From NCBI RefSeq assembly GCF_024679245.1, contig NC_090191.1:37257138-37321137 (forward strand): 64,000 nucleotides of DNA. Reading direction: 5' to 3'. This DNA is from Pseudorasbora parva. Lineage: Eukaryota; Chordata; Actinopteri; Cypriniformes; Gobionidae. Shown here piece after piece: positions 1 to 61,349 of the stretch. A program made the translations under genes and the position numbers. Position 1 is the first letter of the stretch; each line of letters opens with the position of its first letter. The notes under the pieces are model-generated. The model did no database searches. It was not told the origin of the DNA and was given only the letters and a program-made list of their open reading frames with translations.

Positions 1-33
1 CCAAAAGCTTGCATACTCTTCTGCTACACACTC

Positions 34-75
34 AAAAGTATGTACTTTTTCTTTACAAAAAGAGTACATACTTTT
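34..75. repeat. Perfect 13-bp inverted repeat (hairpin), likely end of a repeat
   Basis: AAAAGTATGTACT at 34-46 is repeated inverted as AGTACATACTTTT at 63-75 around a 16-base spacer. The region to about 130 looks like the edge of an interspersed repeat cut by the window border. Confidence 0.6.
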
Positions 76-523
76 AGGACGTAGTATAAGTAGGCGAATT
101 AGGACGCAGCATAAGTGTTAATCAACACTAGAGCGCCACCTTCAGGCTAAATAATGCAAGGATGTTAGACTTTGGCCAGTATGTCTGTGTGTTGAGCGAT
201 TCAAATATAAAGCTTACAAAATGTTTATTTTGAACTAGCGCTTAGACCCGTTCTGCTCAAGTCGTGCTTGCAAAGTTGGTTCAGATCATCCGCATTTTTC
301 AGAGTCCAAACTAATATGGTAAAACCAATGACATTATTATTAGTAATAATGTGCTTACACATGCTTTGAAGCCTTTGAAAGCTGAAGCTCATGTTTGTTT
401 TTAAGGGTTTTACATTGGCCAATCACAACGCACTGGGTCTGCTGGCCAATCAGAGCACTCAGCTTTTTGGGAGGAGGGGCTTTGTAGAAATTAGTGCATT
501 TCAGACAGACTGGGCTGCTGCTA

Positions 524-627
<104 letters not shown>

Positions 628-993
628 CACTGTAAAAAAATTTGGTTGTTTTTTGTTGGTTTAACTTAAAAAAGTAAGGAACCTGGTTGCCTTAACATGT
701 TGAGTTTATAAAATTAAAAATGTGAGTTGATACAATGAAGGAAATTTGTTTAATAAATAGAAACTCAAAATATTATTGTATCTGAACCACAGCACTATTT
801 GGCATGTTTCACTGCATCATCACAAATAAAACACACACAATTACCCAATATGCTTACAAAATCTTTTAATAATATTTTAATAAAGGTTGTTGAATCTCAA
901 AAAATGTTCATTGTATTAACTCAAAATTTTAATTTCAATGAACTCAAAAGTTTAAGGCAACCAGGTAACTTTTTTTCTAAATATTTTTTTACA

Positions 994-994
<1 letters not shown>
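628..994. mobile_element. TA-target miniature inverted-repeat element, copy 1
   Basis: The ends are CACTGTAAAAAAATTTGGTT and ...AAATATTTTTTTACAG, with subterminal inverted segments GGAACCTGGTTGCCTTAA and TTAAGGCAACCAGGTAAC. It is flanked on both sides by TA, as for Tc1/mariner-type target sites. It has no coding capacity. It is closely related to the element at 14273-14603. Confidence 0.8.
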
Positions 995-1089
<95 letters not shown>

Positions 1090-1125
1090 ACATATATATA
1101 CATACATACATACATACATACATAA
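995..1125. repeat. (TA)n grading into (CATA)n microsatellite
   Basis: Pure TA to about 1072, then mixed TACATA units and about six CATA units, directly right of the MITE. Confidence 0.95.
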
Positions 1126-1232
1126 TGTTTTTTTTAAATATATATATATATTAAAAATGTATTTAGTTAAAAATTTGTTTTCATTTATCAGTTGATATTA
1201 GCTAGATTTACTTATTAATGCTTATTTCCTTT

Positions 1233-1735
1233 TTTATTTTTAGATTGCTTTTGCCATAAACTAACACTCAGAGTTAATCTTTATAAACACTAATAACTTA
1301 ATAACACTGTTAAATGTAATCTTTATCAAATCTCCAAATGAATCCATTTTCACTCTGCACATTATAATGTTGTGATGCTTAAAATCAGTTGTAGCTTTTT
1401 TTAAATTATTGATTTGATTAGATTTTTTATTTATTTTGAATGTATTGATAATATATATTTATTAGTAATTTTAAAAAATCTCTCTTTTTATATTGTTTTT
1501 GCCATTATTTAACACTCACTTATAGTTAATATTTATAAACACTAATCACTTATTAAGAATTTTAAATGTTGTTAAATCTCAGAATGAATATCCATATTTC
1601 ATACTGCACATGTTGAGGCCTAATTTATTCCTGTAGCATTTAAAATGATTAGTTTGAGTTTAGTATTTTATTTTGAATTTATTTAGTCATTAATATTTTA
1701 ATCTATGCTATTTTATGTAATATATTAACTATTGG
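1233..1735. repeat. Old tandem duplication, unit about 250 bases
   Basis: The string TTTTGCCAT...AACACTCA...AGTTAAT.TTTATAAACACTAAT.ACTTA occurs at about 1250-1300 and again at about 1497-1552, and is followed in both by similar AATGAAT..CCAT.TTCA.ACTGCACAT and TTATTTTGAAT segments. Offset is about 248 bases. The copies are strongly diverged and have no coding potential. Confidence 0.7.
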
Positions 1736-2385
1736 CCTTAACAAAATAATTATTGATTGATCTGATCTATATCAGCCAGAATTGTAATACCTGTGCATCC
1801 GTAATGTTAATTTGAAATATCATATTAGCACAGCGCGCTAGTTAAAGCAGCGGCACAATTTTCATGAGTGACATCACCTCAGTTGTGTGTCCTCTGCTGA
1901 CACTCACTGTACAAATCTCAGCTCCCACATTTCATGACGTCTTTCACAATCACATCTACGTAAAATTCAATAGCAGCTCTGTGACTGTGCTGAGCAGGCC
2001 CGGACTCAAGCTGTCCAGATAGAGAGAGTCCAGCAGGATTCTGATCCCGGATCCCTCGTGTGGTTTAGCACGTCTAGTGCGGACAGCCCATCTTTGACCT
2101 AATTAACTCATGCAAACAGATGGACAGACAGGGGACCTGTCAGGCCAGAAGAAAAGCACATTCAACACCGGCTCTGTCTTTTCATGCTAGCAGGTCAGAA
2201 CTAGAGATGAGAATTGATTCGTTGATCCAGAGTCCCAGAGGAAGGTAGAGGCAGTCAATGATGCGTTTGCCGAAGAGTTTGTAACAACATCTTTGGCTTA
2301 TAGCTCTAAAGCTCATGGCAAATGTTAAAATGAGAAACCTTTGAGTGATTCTTTCCAAGACAAGCAATTCTATTATTATTTTATG

Positions 2386-3090
2386 TTAAAGTGCCCTATT
2401 ATGCTATTTTTTAGGTTCCTTGTTTTGTTTAGTAAGTCTCCTACAATAGGTTAACATGCATCCAGGGTCAAAAAACACTAACATTTTCTGGTAGACATTG
2501 CAGCGTTACCTCGTTTCACACAGTGTCAGGATTTCAGTCCTTATGAAGTATTTGAAGTATACTTATGAGATTCTGCTCTGCTCTGATTGGTCAGATGGCC
2601 CAGTCTGTTGGGATTGGTCGATTGATTACATCACATGTTGGAATTGAAATTGCCTTTGCCATATTTGAATTTCAGCTCCAGAGCTTTCTTAGCACTTTTG
2701 TACTGTGAAATTAACAGTAATAATAGCGTGTGTATTACTGTATCAAACAGTGTCTTCTAGACATGTTGACAACCCGAAAAAAAGAAGAAAAAAAAAAACC
2801 TTCTCTAGGCTTTTGCTATAACTACAGTGTTTAAGGGCGGGTCAAAGTGTAGACTGTTCACCGGCAGCCAATGAAGGAAGACCATTGGCTCACATTATGC
2901 AAATTTGTTTCAAATTATAGGTTCATTGCGGAAGCAAGACGGGAATTACTGATGACTCATTTCAGGCAGTTCAGAATCAGATCTTTCTTTTAGGAGATTT
3001 AATTGAAACTTTGCTGACGTTTTACATTCATAAACAGCTATACTACACACCACATGAAAAGGTAATTTCTAAAAAATATAGGGGCACATA
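2386..3090. mobile_element. Probable TTAA-type non-autonomous element
   Basis: Left end TTAAAGTGCCCTATTATGC resembles a frequent fish repeat terminus. A degenerate inverted match, TATAGGGGCAC, lies near 3076-3086. No clear target duplication on the right, so the right border is approximate. Confidence 0.45.
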
Positions 3091-4784
3091 CAAAAATATG
3101 GGGTAGACTGAAAACAAAAAAACTGATTTAAATGTGCTGTTCTGGAGACCAGAATATCATAGAAACATTAGTGTGGGCTCTTAAGACTCTCACGACATCA
3201 CCCTAGTAACTGTAAAGATGTGCAGTCAACTCTTAAACACTTTAGCAACTACATGTCAACCATCCACAACATCTTAGCATTATGGTGACGAGTTTTGCAG
3301 TAGGATTCACATCGACACAAACACCGCATGATTCTGAGCCAAATAATCCAATGTGAAAGAGTCAAGGCAGGTGGAGGAAGGTGGAATCAAACTGAAGCAA
3401 CCGAACGGTGTGAAAATGGCCTACGGCTATTTTTGGCCTGGCAAAGATTTTGTTTAGATACAGTTTTTTAGATGGTGCATGTACTCTTGGTGATATTCCA
3501 AAGAAAATGTTAAAACATTCTCCTCTCCTATTTCCATCATCCTCCAGAAATCCGCTGATTTACAAAAGGTACAGAACTGATAATAAACAATTTCTTTAAT
3601 GATCTCAGCTGTATTGAGTAAATAAAGCAGCCAATTGGTTCCTACTACAATTAGTAAATGTGATAACATTGTTGCAAGGTCTGGAAAAAAATCTGAGCCA
3701 AATTTGGCAAGATTTTGACCAAAAAATGTAAAATAAGTAGTGAAATAAAGTTAGTCTTTGGTGCTTGGCCCTTAATTATTGTTCATTTCAGTATGTTTAA
3801 CATCTCACTTGCTTTTATTAAATAATACTATGTAGGCATCACGTAAAATGTGTTTTGTAATGTTTTACAAGAAAATACTATTTCAGTTTTTTAACTTCAA
3901 AATGTAATATTTAATTAAATGGTAATTGCAGTGTCTTTAAATTATTGTGGAATTTGCTAGTCATTTCTGAGTGCAAATTATTTCTACACCAACTGTGGAT
4001 TTGCATTGTATTGACAGTTTGGGTCTCTATATGAAAGTTGACATTCACAGACGCTGAGAGGATAGCCTGTTTTTCTGTGGCTTCTTATTGAGTTATCTCT
4101 CACCTGTCCCATCTATATTAGAAATAAGATCCTCAGTTTGGGTATCTGACAGATATCTGATTCATTGCAGTGTTCCCTCATTGTAGTTGCCAGAATTTTA
4201 TGGCAGAAGAGCAGTTTATGTGCATATAGATGTTGCATATAGGTGTGGATTGAATGAAATGCGCTCTGGTTGTAGTTGTTTGAATGCTGATGAATCCGTG
4301 CTGCCTGTCTAGATGATCAGTGATGTGAAGTGACAGGCCGTCAGACATCAGGCAGAGCGTTTTAAGTGAGCTCAAAGCTGACCTCTGTTCCTCCCTATAA
4401 ATACAGAGGCAGAGGCAGGCACACACTGTCCTATTGATGCAATAACTGAGCCAAAAAGGAGGCAGAATGAGAAGGAGATCTTGGACAACAAATGCTGTAC
4501 CAAGCCAAGCGGCAAGCTTAAATTTATACTGTATCGATTATTGTAGGCAGCTTTGCAGAAAAGTCAGTTACTAACTGCAATTTAGGGTGTGGGCTTGGTC
4601 ATGTGTTCTGACTCAGCACTCAAACCATTACTTTCAACGATTGGACTCATTTTAGCCTCGACTTCAGCAAAATAAAACATTCCTTTTGTGTGATGTTTTT
4701 CCTCTGGCTGGGTCATATATTGAATATTCACTAGAAATCTGTGATGATTTTGTAGGCAATATAGAATTAAGAAACATGACTCAC

Positions 4785-7362
4785 ATTACAGTTTAGGGCT
4801 GGGCGATATGGCCCAAAAAAATTATCACGATATAATTTAGCATATCAGTCGATATCGATAAATATCACGATAAATGTAAAATCTTTATTTCTTTAAAGTT
4901 TAAAGGCATATTTTTGCTCATGAGTGAAATATGTAGAAAGCAGACAGTTAGCTGTAGTTTTAAACTATCCTTTATTGTCAAAACATGACAAACACTTCCC
5001 AAACAAGTGAACAATTTATTTAAACTGAGGTAGATTTATTTATTAAAATCTTAACTGTGGTCAGCATTTTTTTACTCAACACTATATATCAATAATATAT
5101 CATTATACAGGGCTTGACATTAAGCATGTTCATGTGCTTGTCCTTGGAACAAGTACATCGTTCAAGCTTGTCCAAGTAAAAAATTAGCTTGTCCGGAAAA
5201 GTGTGTGTGTGTTTGTGTGTTTGTGTGTTGTAAATATAATTTATTCTGAAGCAATATTCTCACCAGTGTTCAATCAGCTTTGACATATTTAAATCTGCAT
5301 ATTTGTGGTTTTTATTTTTATTGAATCATTTGAAATTTGTGATATTTTCACCTTTTATAAAGGGCATTTTCCCTTAATCTTATTAACTATAGGCTAAGCT
5401 TCATGTTTCATTTTATATTTGTAATTTTGATCAATACATTTAATTAAAATAAAACACTATAAGGGCTGTTACCAATCAAATTAAATAATTTACACTGAAA
5501 AATTACAACAGCATTAAATAATGTTTTGAGATTTGTAGTTTTGAATAGACAAATAAGACATGTTGGAAAGTATGTTTAAAGATCAAATTAAACCACCAGT
5601 AGGTGGCAGCAGGTGGCCGTCTTAATGAGCGAGTCATTGAGTCGTTCATTCAAACGATTCATTCAAACAATGAATCGTTCATTTACACACGTTGTTGTGA
5701 GACGCGTTGCGGTTCTGCTGTGAACGATTTTCGCAGCTGAAACAGAACAAATAATGCAATATTGAGCGTTTATATATTTAATTGTCTAAGTAAAACACTA
5801 AGAACGCAATCGGTCAAAAAAAAGCGTTTTAAGAAACATTTTGAGGCCCCTTCTCTTGCCTCACAGTGGATTGGTCCACCGTGCATCTCACCGACACACA
5901 CACACACAAACACACCTCACCGACAGTGGGCTGGTCGGGAGAGAGAAAAGTTCAGTATTTGTGGATCTCCAGTAAGGGCTGTCTAGTCTATTTTATTCAT
6001 TTTAAACACCAGATAACATTATTTCTCTTTTGATACAGGCGATGCGGAGTCATTAATACATCACCAAAGACAAACAATTATGATAGCGATGTACAAGTCC
6101 GATGCTTTAGTGATTATAGTTTGGTAACGTTAGCCTGTTGTAAATAAGTCACCCATTACAGCTAACAAGGTAATAAGCCGGTGTGTGAATGTAGTTAATG
6201 TAGATTCACCGCTGTGTTGGGCTGCATGTTATATGGAAGGACTTTGAAGAAACAAGATAATTTAATAATTAAATTCTGTGTGGTGAACGTGAACCTATGA
6301 TAAGCAGTCCACGCACGTCGCTCTGTTTTATGTCGGATGGGATCGCTAAAATATTTCCAAACCACTGAAGTTGAGCGAACTAACTTGTCAACGATATCTG
6401 TGTCCTCTGAGCTGGCCGTGAGCGCTGCATTTTCTTCACTATTGCTCATTTTTATCGCTCCACTTATCTCCGATCCTCCAAGCCTGTCAGCCATAGACAG
6501 TAAAAGAAATGGACACAGCGACCCCATTGACGTCAACGGCGAAAGAATGAAGTCAACCTAGGGGCACTCACTTCCTGATGGCTGAGCGAACTGCGCCGGC
6601 TCAAACTGAGCTTGACGATGTAGATGTGACGTGAGCCTCCTGTCTGACAGCTGTGAGTCTTCTAGTAGATGTGGAAAGCGAAATCTGAATCACGTTGTTT
6701 AAATATTTTCTCCCATTGCTTTTGGCTCACTATGGGCTTCTCCCCATTTTTCCCCTTGACTTTATCAGACTAGTCTCCAGGACATGTCTCCACGTCCCCC
6801 CGACTGTCTCATAGACAGTAAAAGATTGCCTGCGAGCGTCTCCTTAGGTCTATACGGTAATTTCTCAACTGTGCGACAGGGTCGCGTTGGTTATGACGCA
6901 ATCATTAGCCTATTTTTACAAAAACAGCTTCTGCAGGGCGATAGTGTAAGATATAAGGTAATGGAGCCTTTTATACATTGTCGTGTTTCTTTAGAAATAA
7001 ACAATGGACAAATGGAGTCTTTAAACGTCTCAGATGTAAAGTTATTCACTGTCAAAGTGACTCAAAAATGAATGGGAGTCAATGGGATGCTAACAGCAGG
7101 TGATGGCTTGGTTAGCAATGGCAGCCCCTATGGGTGGAACGCTTTCCGAGCGCTAGATTACCCCCTTGCTGTCAGCCACAGACTGTAAACATTACCGCGT
7201 GCAGCACCCAGACGCCCGGTCTGCAATACGCATGCGCAGCATTACGCATAGCGCGTAAGCATTATATCGAGAATTTATCGACCTGTTGTTATCGTTTTAT
7301 CGAGGAAAATTATATCGTGATAATTATCGTTATCGTTTTATCGCCCAGCCCTATTACAGTTT
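4785..7362. mobile_element. Large non-autonomous TIR element with 10-bp target duplication
   Basis: The element proper is 4795-7352 (2,558 bases). Its ends are AGGGCTGGGCGAT and ATCGCCCAGCCCT, a perfect 13-bp TIR, followed inward by many ATCACGATA/TATCG motifs. It is flanked by a perfect 10-bp direct repeat, ATTACAGTTT, at 4785-4794 and 7353-7362. No transposase was found. The interior includes a fragment starting ACAGGGCTTGACATTAA (5107) and a GC-richer block 6480-7140 with two copies of CATAGACAGTAAAAG (about 6493, 6811), which looks like nested repeat material. Ends resemble fish hAT-like repeats, but hAT duplications are normally 8 bases; a Mutator-like origin is an alternative. Confidence 0.8.
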
Positions 7363-7424
7363 AATGTGCATTCTAATTGGTTATTTATTCATATTATAGA
7401 GATATTTTGTGATCAATGTTGAAA

Positions 7425-7490
7425 AAAAGGTACAAAAGCTGTTACTGTTACCTGCATATTAGTACCTTTTGAAAAGGTACTTCCCCAGGT
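7425..7490. mobile_element. Fragment of a GGTACAAAAGCTGT-type MITE
   Basis: AAAAAAAGGTACAAAAGCTGTTACTG followed by GTACCTTTTGAAAAGGTAC; related by inversion to 24690-24832. Only one end is clear. Confidence 0.5.
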
Positions 7491-8597
7491 TTCTCTCTCT
7501 CATACCTTTCACTTTAGTAGCACTGCAAGTGGCTTTCTATTGACTTAAAATATTTTTTTTTTTAGCATTTAGAGAATGGTTTTATTGGTTTTATATAATT
7601 TTGTTGAAATTAAATCTAAACCTGATTTTATTATAAACTAAACGTTCTATATTTATATAGAAAGAAAAGAGTTTTTATATTACTATATTTTCCCGTTCTG
7701 AGAGTGTAAACATTAGTTTTGGCCTATGTTTGTTTGTGAGGATTTAGGTCAAATGTAATGGAAACTTACTTTTCCATGAGGCAGCATTACACCCCATTTG
7801 AAGAGCAGAGCAGATTGCTGTAATGGAAGGAGATATGGCTGGAAGGAGGGATTGAGAGATAAAGAAGTGGAGGGATGGGAACCTTTTCTTACTGTGTCCA
7901 CTGTCCAGGTGTAATCCACCTGCCCCGGGGTGAGCCAGATGGCAGCTGCTTCAATGGCAAGGACTGTCGTAGTTCTTAAAGAAACAGTTACCCCATAATA
8001 ATTGTATTATTTTACATTATTTAATTCAAGTATGATTTTTTTGAGCTGTTACTTCAGAGAAATGCTTCCAATCTGAAATATCTTAATGGAAAGGTAACAA
8101 GTCATGAACTGTAAAATTGGTGTGCCATTTTTGCACACATTTCGTAATGTGTTGGTCTCTGAGTGACTGCCAACCTCAGTTTCAACTCTGCCCCGCCTCT
8201 AACACATGCAATACATTCTTATTATTTCTGAATGGCTCTTGTCTCTCTAGAGTCTAGTTGTCCTGATCTCCTTGGACATGATCATGTCCTGTTCTGTCTT
8301 GCTTTCCTTGCAGTGAATATTTTTCCCTGCCTAGCTCTGTTCTGTTGATTTAAACTGTAAATAAGGCAAAAATACAAATCTGGAGTTGTTGTTTGTGTAT
8401 ATTTTTGTGTAGCTTGTTTCCGTCTTGTGCATGTTTGGTGGTTCTGATTTGTGTTTCTGTATTTTCATTGCACAATTATAGCCCTATAAAATGCTCTGTC
8501 TTTTGGCACTTGTCTATAAGAAGTTGCTAGAACAAAAACTGTGTCAATGTAAACAAATGTGAGATTAATCTTGTGAATATGAAAACCATCTATCTTC

Positions 8598-8895
8598 GCC
8601 TGGACGGAAGCTAAATTTAGCCCCGCCCACAACATTTGAGGACAGGAAGTTCGGCCTGGACTTGATCCGTTGTGGAACCAGAGCTGTTTAGACCAATCAA
8701 ATTATCGGGGCGGGTTTATATGATGATGGACAGATGATTAACAGTAACATAATCATCCACATCACCAAACAGAGCATGGCTTGAATTTGTTTACTAAACG
8801 GAGAACTTGTTAGTAAGTTATTCACTGCAGTCAAACTTTACTGCCTGACCTAAAAATGTTGTGGGCCGGGCTAAGTTTGGCTGGCATCCAGGCTA
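8598..8895. mobile_element. MITE related to the element at 61870-62612, copy 1
   Basis: Left end GCCTGGACGGAAGCTAAATT and right end GGCTAAGTTTGGCTGGCATC, then CAGGCTA, are inverted relatives, each followed by CCCGCCCACAACATTT or its inverse. The body shares GGAAGTTCGG.CTGGACT.GATCCGT and GATGACGGACAGATGAT-like strings with 61870-62612. No coding capacity. Confidence 0.7.
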
Positions 8896-9671
8896 AGTAA
8901 TGTCATTTGTTACAAAAGATTGCTGTCCAATAAATTATATTATTTTGAACTGTCTATTCATGAAAGAATCCTGAAAAAAGATAATTTTCCACGATATATT
9001 AAGTAGGCTAGTACAATTGTTTTCAAACTTTTGAATGGTATATCTGTAAGGCACTAGTCAACTAACTGATTAGTGAGGTAGAAAATTGTAGAGTGCTTTC
9101 ATATATTTATATTCTTTTATATCTTTTTATTTTAGCTTTTAGCTAACAGTGTGTTATTTTTTAACTGTTTACTTTAGAAGTAGCCACTTTAACGCATCAT
9201 ATCTACAAAAATACTGTAAAAATGTATTATCATCTTTGAGAATTAGCCGACTAGTTGACTTAGTCCATTTTAAAAAATGTAGTTTTTCACACTATATATT
9301 ACCTTAATTTAAGAGAAGAAAGTAAACTGCTACAAAACAAGAGAAACTGTGCGGGATTCGTGAGATTTTCTCATCAAAAGATCTATCAAGCTGGCATATA
9401 CAGTAAGAGAAATTGAAGATTTTTTTAACTTTTTGAACACTGATTGTATAACCAGAAAAAATAGGTTGCTTGCAGATGCTAGATTCCAGACTCGTTAGAT
9501 TTCACAGAGACTGGCAGCTCATTATGGGGAAAATCATTTCAGTATAACACCTAGCTATGCGGTGTAACACCTGTGGTTGAACTTAAACCATGTGCTTCAT
9601 TATAGGAAAAGAAAGGAAAAAAACAATACAGATGTGTTTATGCCCCTACTGCGGCTTTACTAAATGTAGGA

Positions 9672-9900
9672 CACACTGTAAACCCGAATAAGTTGGCAAA
9701 AAAAAAAAAAAAATTGAAATAGAAATTCCAGCACAGTGTCAATTAAATGTAAGTGTCTAAATTAAAAGAAACAAGTTAATAGAACTCAAAACAATGAAGC
9801 AATTCAGATTACTTAAAATGTATCTGTTTTAAAAACTCAAAAGAAAAATAAAGTTCTAAATTCTTGCAAGTTAATTAGTTTGAACTCATTTGTTTAATTT
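9672..9900. mobile_element. Truncated TA-type MITE (CACTGTAAACCCGAATAAG end)
   Basis: One end is clear, CACTGTAAACCCGAATAAGT. The body (AGATTACTTAAAATGT, ACTCAAAA, GAAATCCCAG-like strings) is shared with 35375-35560 and, inverted, with 25770-26000. The other end is missing. Confidence 0.55.
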
Positions 9901-11295
9901 GAGTCGGCTCTTTTCAAACCAATTCATTATTTTGAGTGTTAGGGTGACCGTGGAAAATGTTTTTCAGAAACACTTTGTTATACTGATTGAAACTCTACGT
10001 ATCCTGATAGCAGTCAATAATAGAAGAATTAAAACATTTACTTGGGTCTTCTGTGGAAGTCTCAAAAAATGATTCAGTCTGAATGCCATTAAGAGATGGC
10101 AACCCGCAAACTCTGAAATTAATCTGCAATAGTCAGGTGGTACAAGTCAGCACTCTTTAAGTTGTTTCCGTTCATTAGTGTTATAAAATGATGTGCTCTG
10201 AGACCTGAAGCAATTTAACGCTTTGCGAGCTGTGTGTTCATGTGTTTTGGAGGAGGCATGGCTTTGGAGACTCTCTGAAGGGTGGGTGGAATATTATGCT
10301 TTCAAATCTGGCTTGCTATTGGTAGCCTATCCGAAATTGCCTGTCCTACCTTTAATTAATACAAAGACATTTACAGGGTCTTGAAACCAAATCTCTAAAC
10401 ACACATGTATACAGCTTCGTGAATGCTCAGAGAGAAGGACTGTTTATTTGAGTCCAGCCACACGCGGCAGCTGCCTTTTGTCTTGTGTGTATATCCCTGA
10501 TGAATTACTTCATTGTTTCATTGTAAAACACATCTGTTTTGTAGCAATACTAGGTCACATGATACATGAGTGGACTGTTTAATTGCACAAACTCTTCTAT
10601 AAATGCTATTTTATCACTAAATTAATTTACAAATTTAACACATTTTAATGAAAGGAAAGGGTGTTCAATTCATCTGGTTTCTAGGTTTGAGATTATAAAC
10701 TCTTGATATTTTCCACAAATGCATTTTAAAGCTAATTTATTGAGAGGATGCTGGCAGTGGACATTGGAGCCATGTTTTGGTCTATCCCAAAGGCTAGTAA
10801 AATACTTAGGGAAGTTGTGATCATGCCCAAGCCGCACTCTCTCAGTAGGAAGGAATCTAAAGTTAGAGCCACAATGTGAGCAAATCTACATGAAAATGAA
10901 CCCAACGTGAAGTATGTCGACCGCAGACTCCCGTCAGACTGAAATGGACTGTCAAACGCATACACAAACATGATATACAGAACATGATACAAAGGCTAAA
11001 AACAAAACAAAGAATCAAAACCATTCAGTCTCATGGAGAAACAGTTTGTGGGAGCTGTGATAGTCTCTAGAGAACGGAGCCGGTCTGCTGATAAGATGCA
11101 CAGGGGGCAGCGAGACCACAGAGACTTCCTCTGCTGTCGAACGGAAGCCAAATCATTAAAACACTGAGCATGCCTAACTAGGGATGGGTACCGAAAACCG
11201 GTATTAAACGGGCCCCGGGGGTGAATTTTGAAAGACCGTAGTATCGATAAGCTCGGACGTTATCGGTTCTGCTGTCGGTACTTTTGATAATACAC

Positions 11296-11296
<1 letters not shown>

Positions 11297-11341
<45 letters not shown>
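11297..11341. repeat. (GA)n microsatellite
   Basis: About 22 GA units inside the hAT-like element. Confidence 0.95.
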
Positions 11342-11343
<2 letters not shown>

Positions 11344-12067
11344 AATAAATGTGCGGAGCCGCAAGAGATTTAGATTTTGTCTTCCAAAGATTATAATAAT
11401 AATATTTATGTCTAGCGCAACTTAATTCCCTTTGTAGCCTACGCCGCCATTTCTCCCTAAAACTCAAACGTAAGACAGAATCAGCACGATCAGTGATTGT
11501 TGTAAATACAGTCTAACCACTGTTGGTAAATTGTGGGACGCGTTTAATAATAAAAAGAGCGATTAAATGCACAAATATGTGCGCAAGAGATTGTTCCCAA
11601 GTCGGCGCGCGCTCTGAAACAGCCGCAACGAGACGAGCAAATTACACTTTCGGTTTCACACTCGCGTCTAAACGATCAAATGTACACAAACATCTATGTC
11701 AAAATGACCGGCTTGGAGAGTCTCTTAAACACAACACAGTTTGTGTCTAAAATGGACGTAGTTATTATGGATATAGTCAGGAGAAAATGTAGTGCATCTG
11801 CCTATTATCAGTCGCCTGTAGATCTGCACATCTGTCTTAAAGAGGCAGCGGTGTAAATAAACATGCTGACGAATTACTGCGAATTAAACAACCAAATGCA
11901 AAGAGAAAATCCCTCACAGCTCTTGAATGAATAACTTCAGCTTTAATAAGCATTATTTTGGCTATTTATGATGAACAGTGTTATTTTACATTTGATTACT
12001 AGAATTCTTCCTGAAATGAAAGCACTGCATGTGTAGGCTGTGTATTTTTGTTAATTGTTCGTGTTTG

Positions 12068-12214
<147 letters not shown>

Positions 12215-12719
12215 CTCAAAAAGTACCGATAAGAATACCGTTAAAGTACCGGACCGATAAGCAGTATCGGTAAGAGTAGTAATACCGTTAAAACCTTAAC
12301 GATACCCATCCCTATGCCTAACCCTGTCACATTCCCTGAAGCTGAAACAACATGTTTTAAATGCCTGCACTTATGTAATAGCATTTTATGCATTAATGAA
12401 ACCTGTCAGATATTAAAGCAAGTTTCCGCGGATGAAAAATAACCGTGGTGAGAAGATGGAGAGAAATGTAGAATGAGAGACAGAGGTAGGGCAGAATAGG
12501 TATTGGACTGAAGCCACTGATCTAAAGTAAATACAGTGTGGCATGTGAATGACCTACATAGAGCCAAGTGAAGGAGGTTAAAGCGTACATTGTGCCAGAC
12601 TCGTTCATTAGCCTTTTATTTCCTCTCTGTGAAGAGTGCAAGGAAGCAGACGCTAGGGAAAATTCTCCATAAGTGCTGCTGTCTCAATGAAAATATGTGA
12701 CACAAATTGTTTTAACTCT

Positions 12720-12722
<3 letters not shown>

Positions 12723-12780
<58 letters not shown>
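12723..12780. repeat. erc1: (TC)n microsatellite acting as polypyrimidine tract
   Basis: 29 TC units end 5 bases before the TGCAG of the acceptor at 12788. On the transcribed strand this is a 60-base uninterrupted pyrimidine run, so the repeat is part of the 3' splice site of the first coding exon. Confidence 0.9.
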
Positions 12781-12784
<4 letters not shown>

Positions 12785-12788
12785 GCAG

Positions 12789-12985
12789 GAATATAACATG
12801 ACCAGATTAAATGGATAAAACCACTCTTCAAAACCCAGCATCCTGTGGTGAAAATGAAGCATCTGCGTCTCTTGTACAGTTAAAATAATCCAAATCTAGA
12901 TCACTTCTTCAAACAAAAATCAACTTCTCAGTCCATATCAGCCATCTTTTCTCATCACGCTTGACCTTCTCTGATCAAAGCTGCC
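12789..12985 (+). other. erc1: 5' UTR part of the first coding exon, with three upstream ORFs
   Basis: The exon starts after the acceptor TTTTGCAG (ends 12788) and runs into the start codon at 12986, whose context GCTGCCATGT has G at -3. Three upstream ATGs are seen before it: 12798-12818 (7 codons with stop), 12811-12888 (26 codons with stop) and 12854-12883 (10 codons with stop). All terminate before the main start and none is in frame with it. They could lower translation of the main frame (inference). Any earlier non-coding exon and the promoter were not recognised in this window. Confidence 0.75.

Positions 12986-61349
<48,364 letters not shown>

Noticed and set aside
6195..7364. Several 74-113 residue frames as a gene
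   Set aside because: All lie inside the TIR element at 4795-7352, overlap on both strands and resemble no family.
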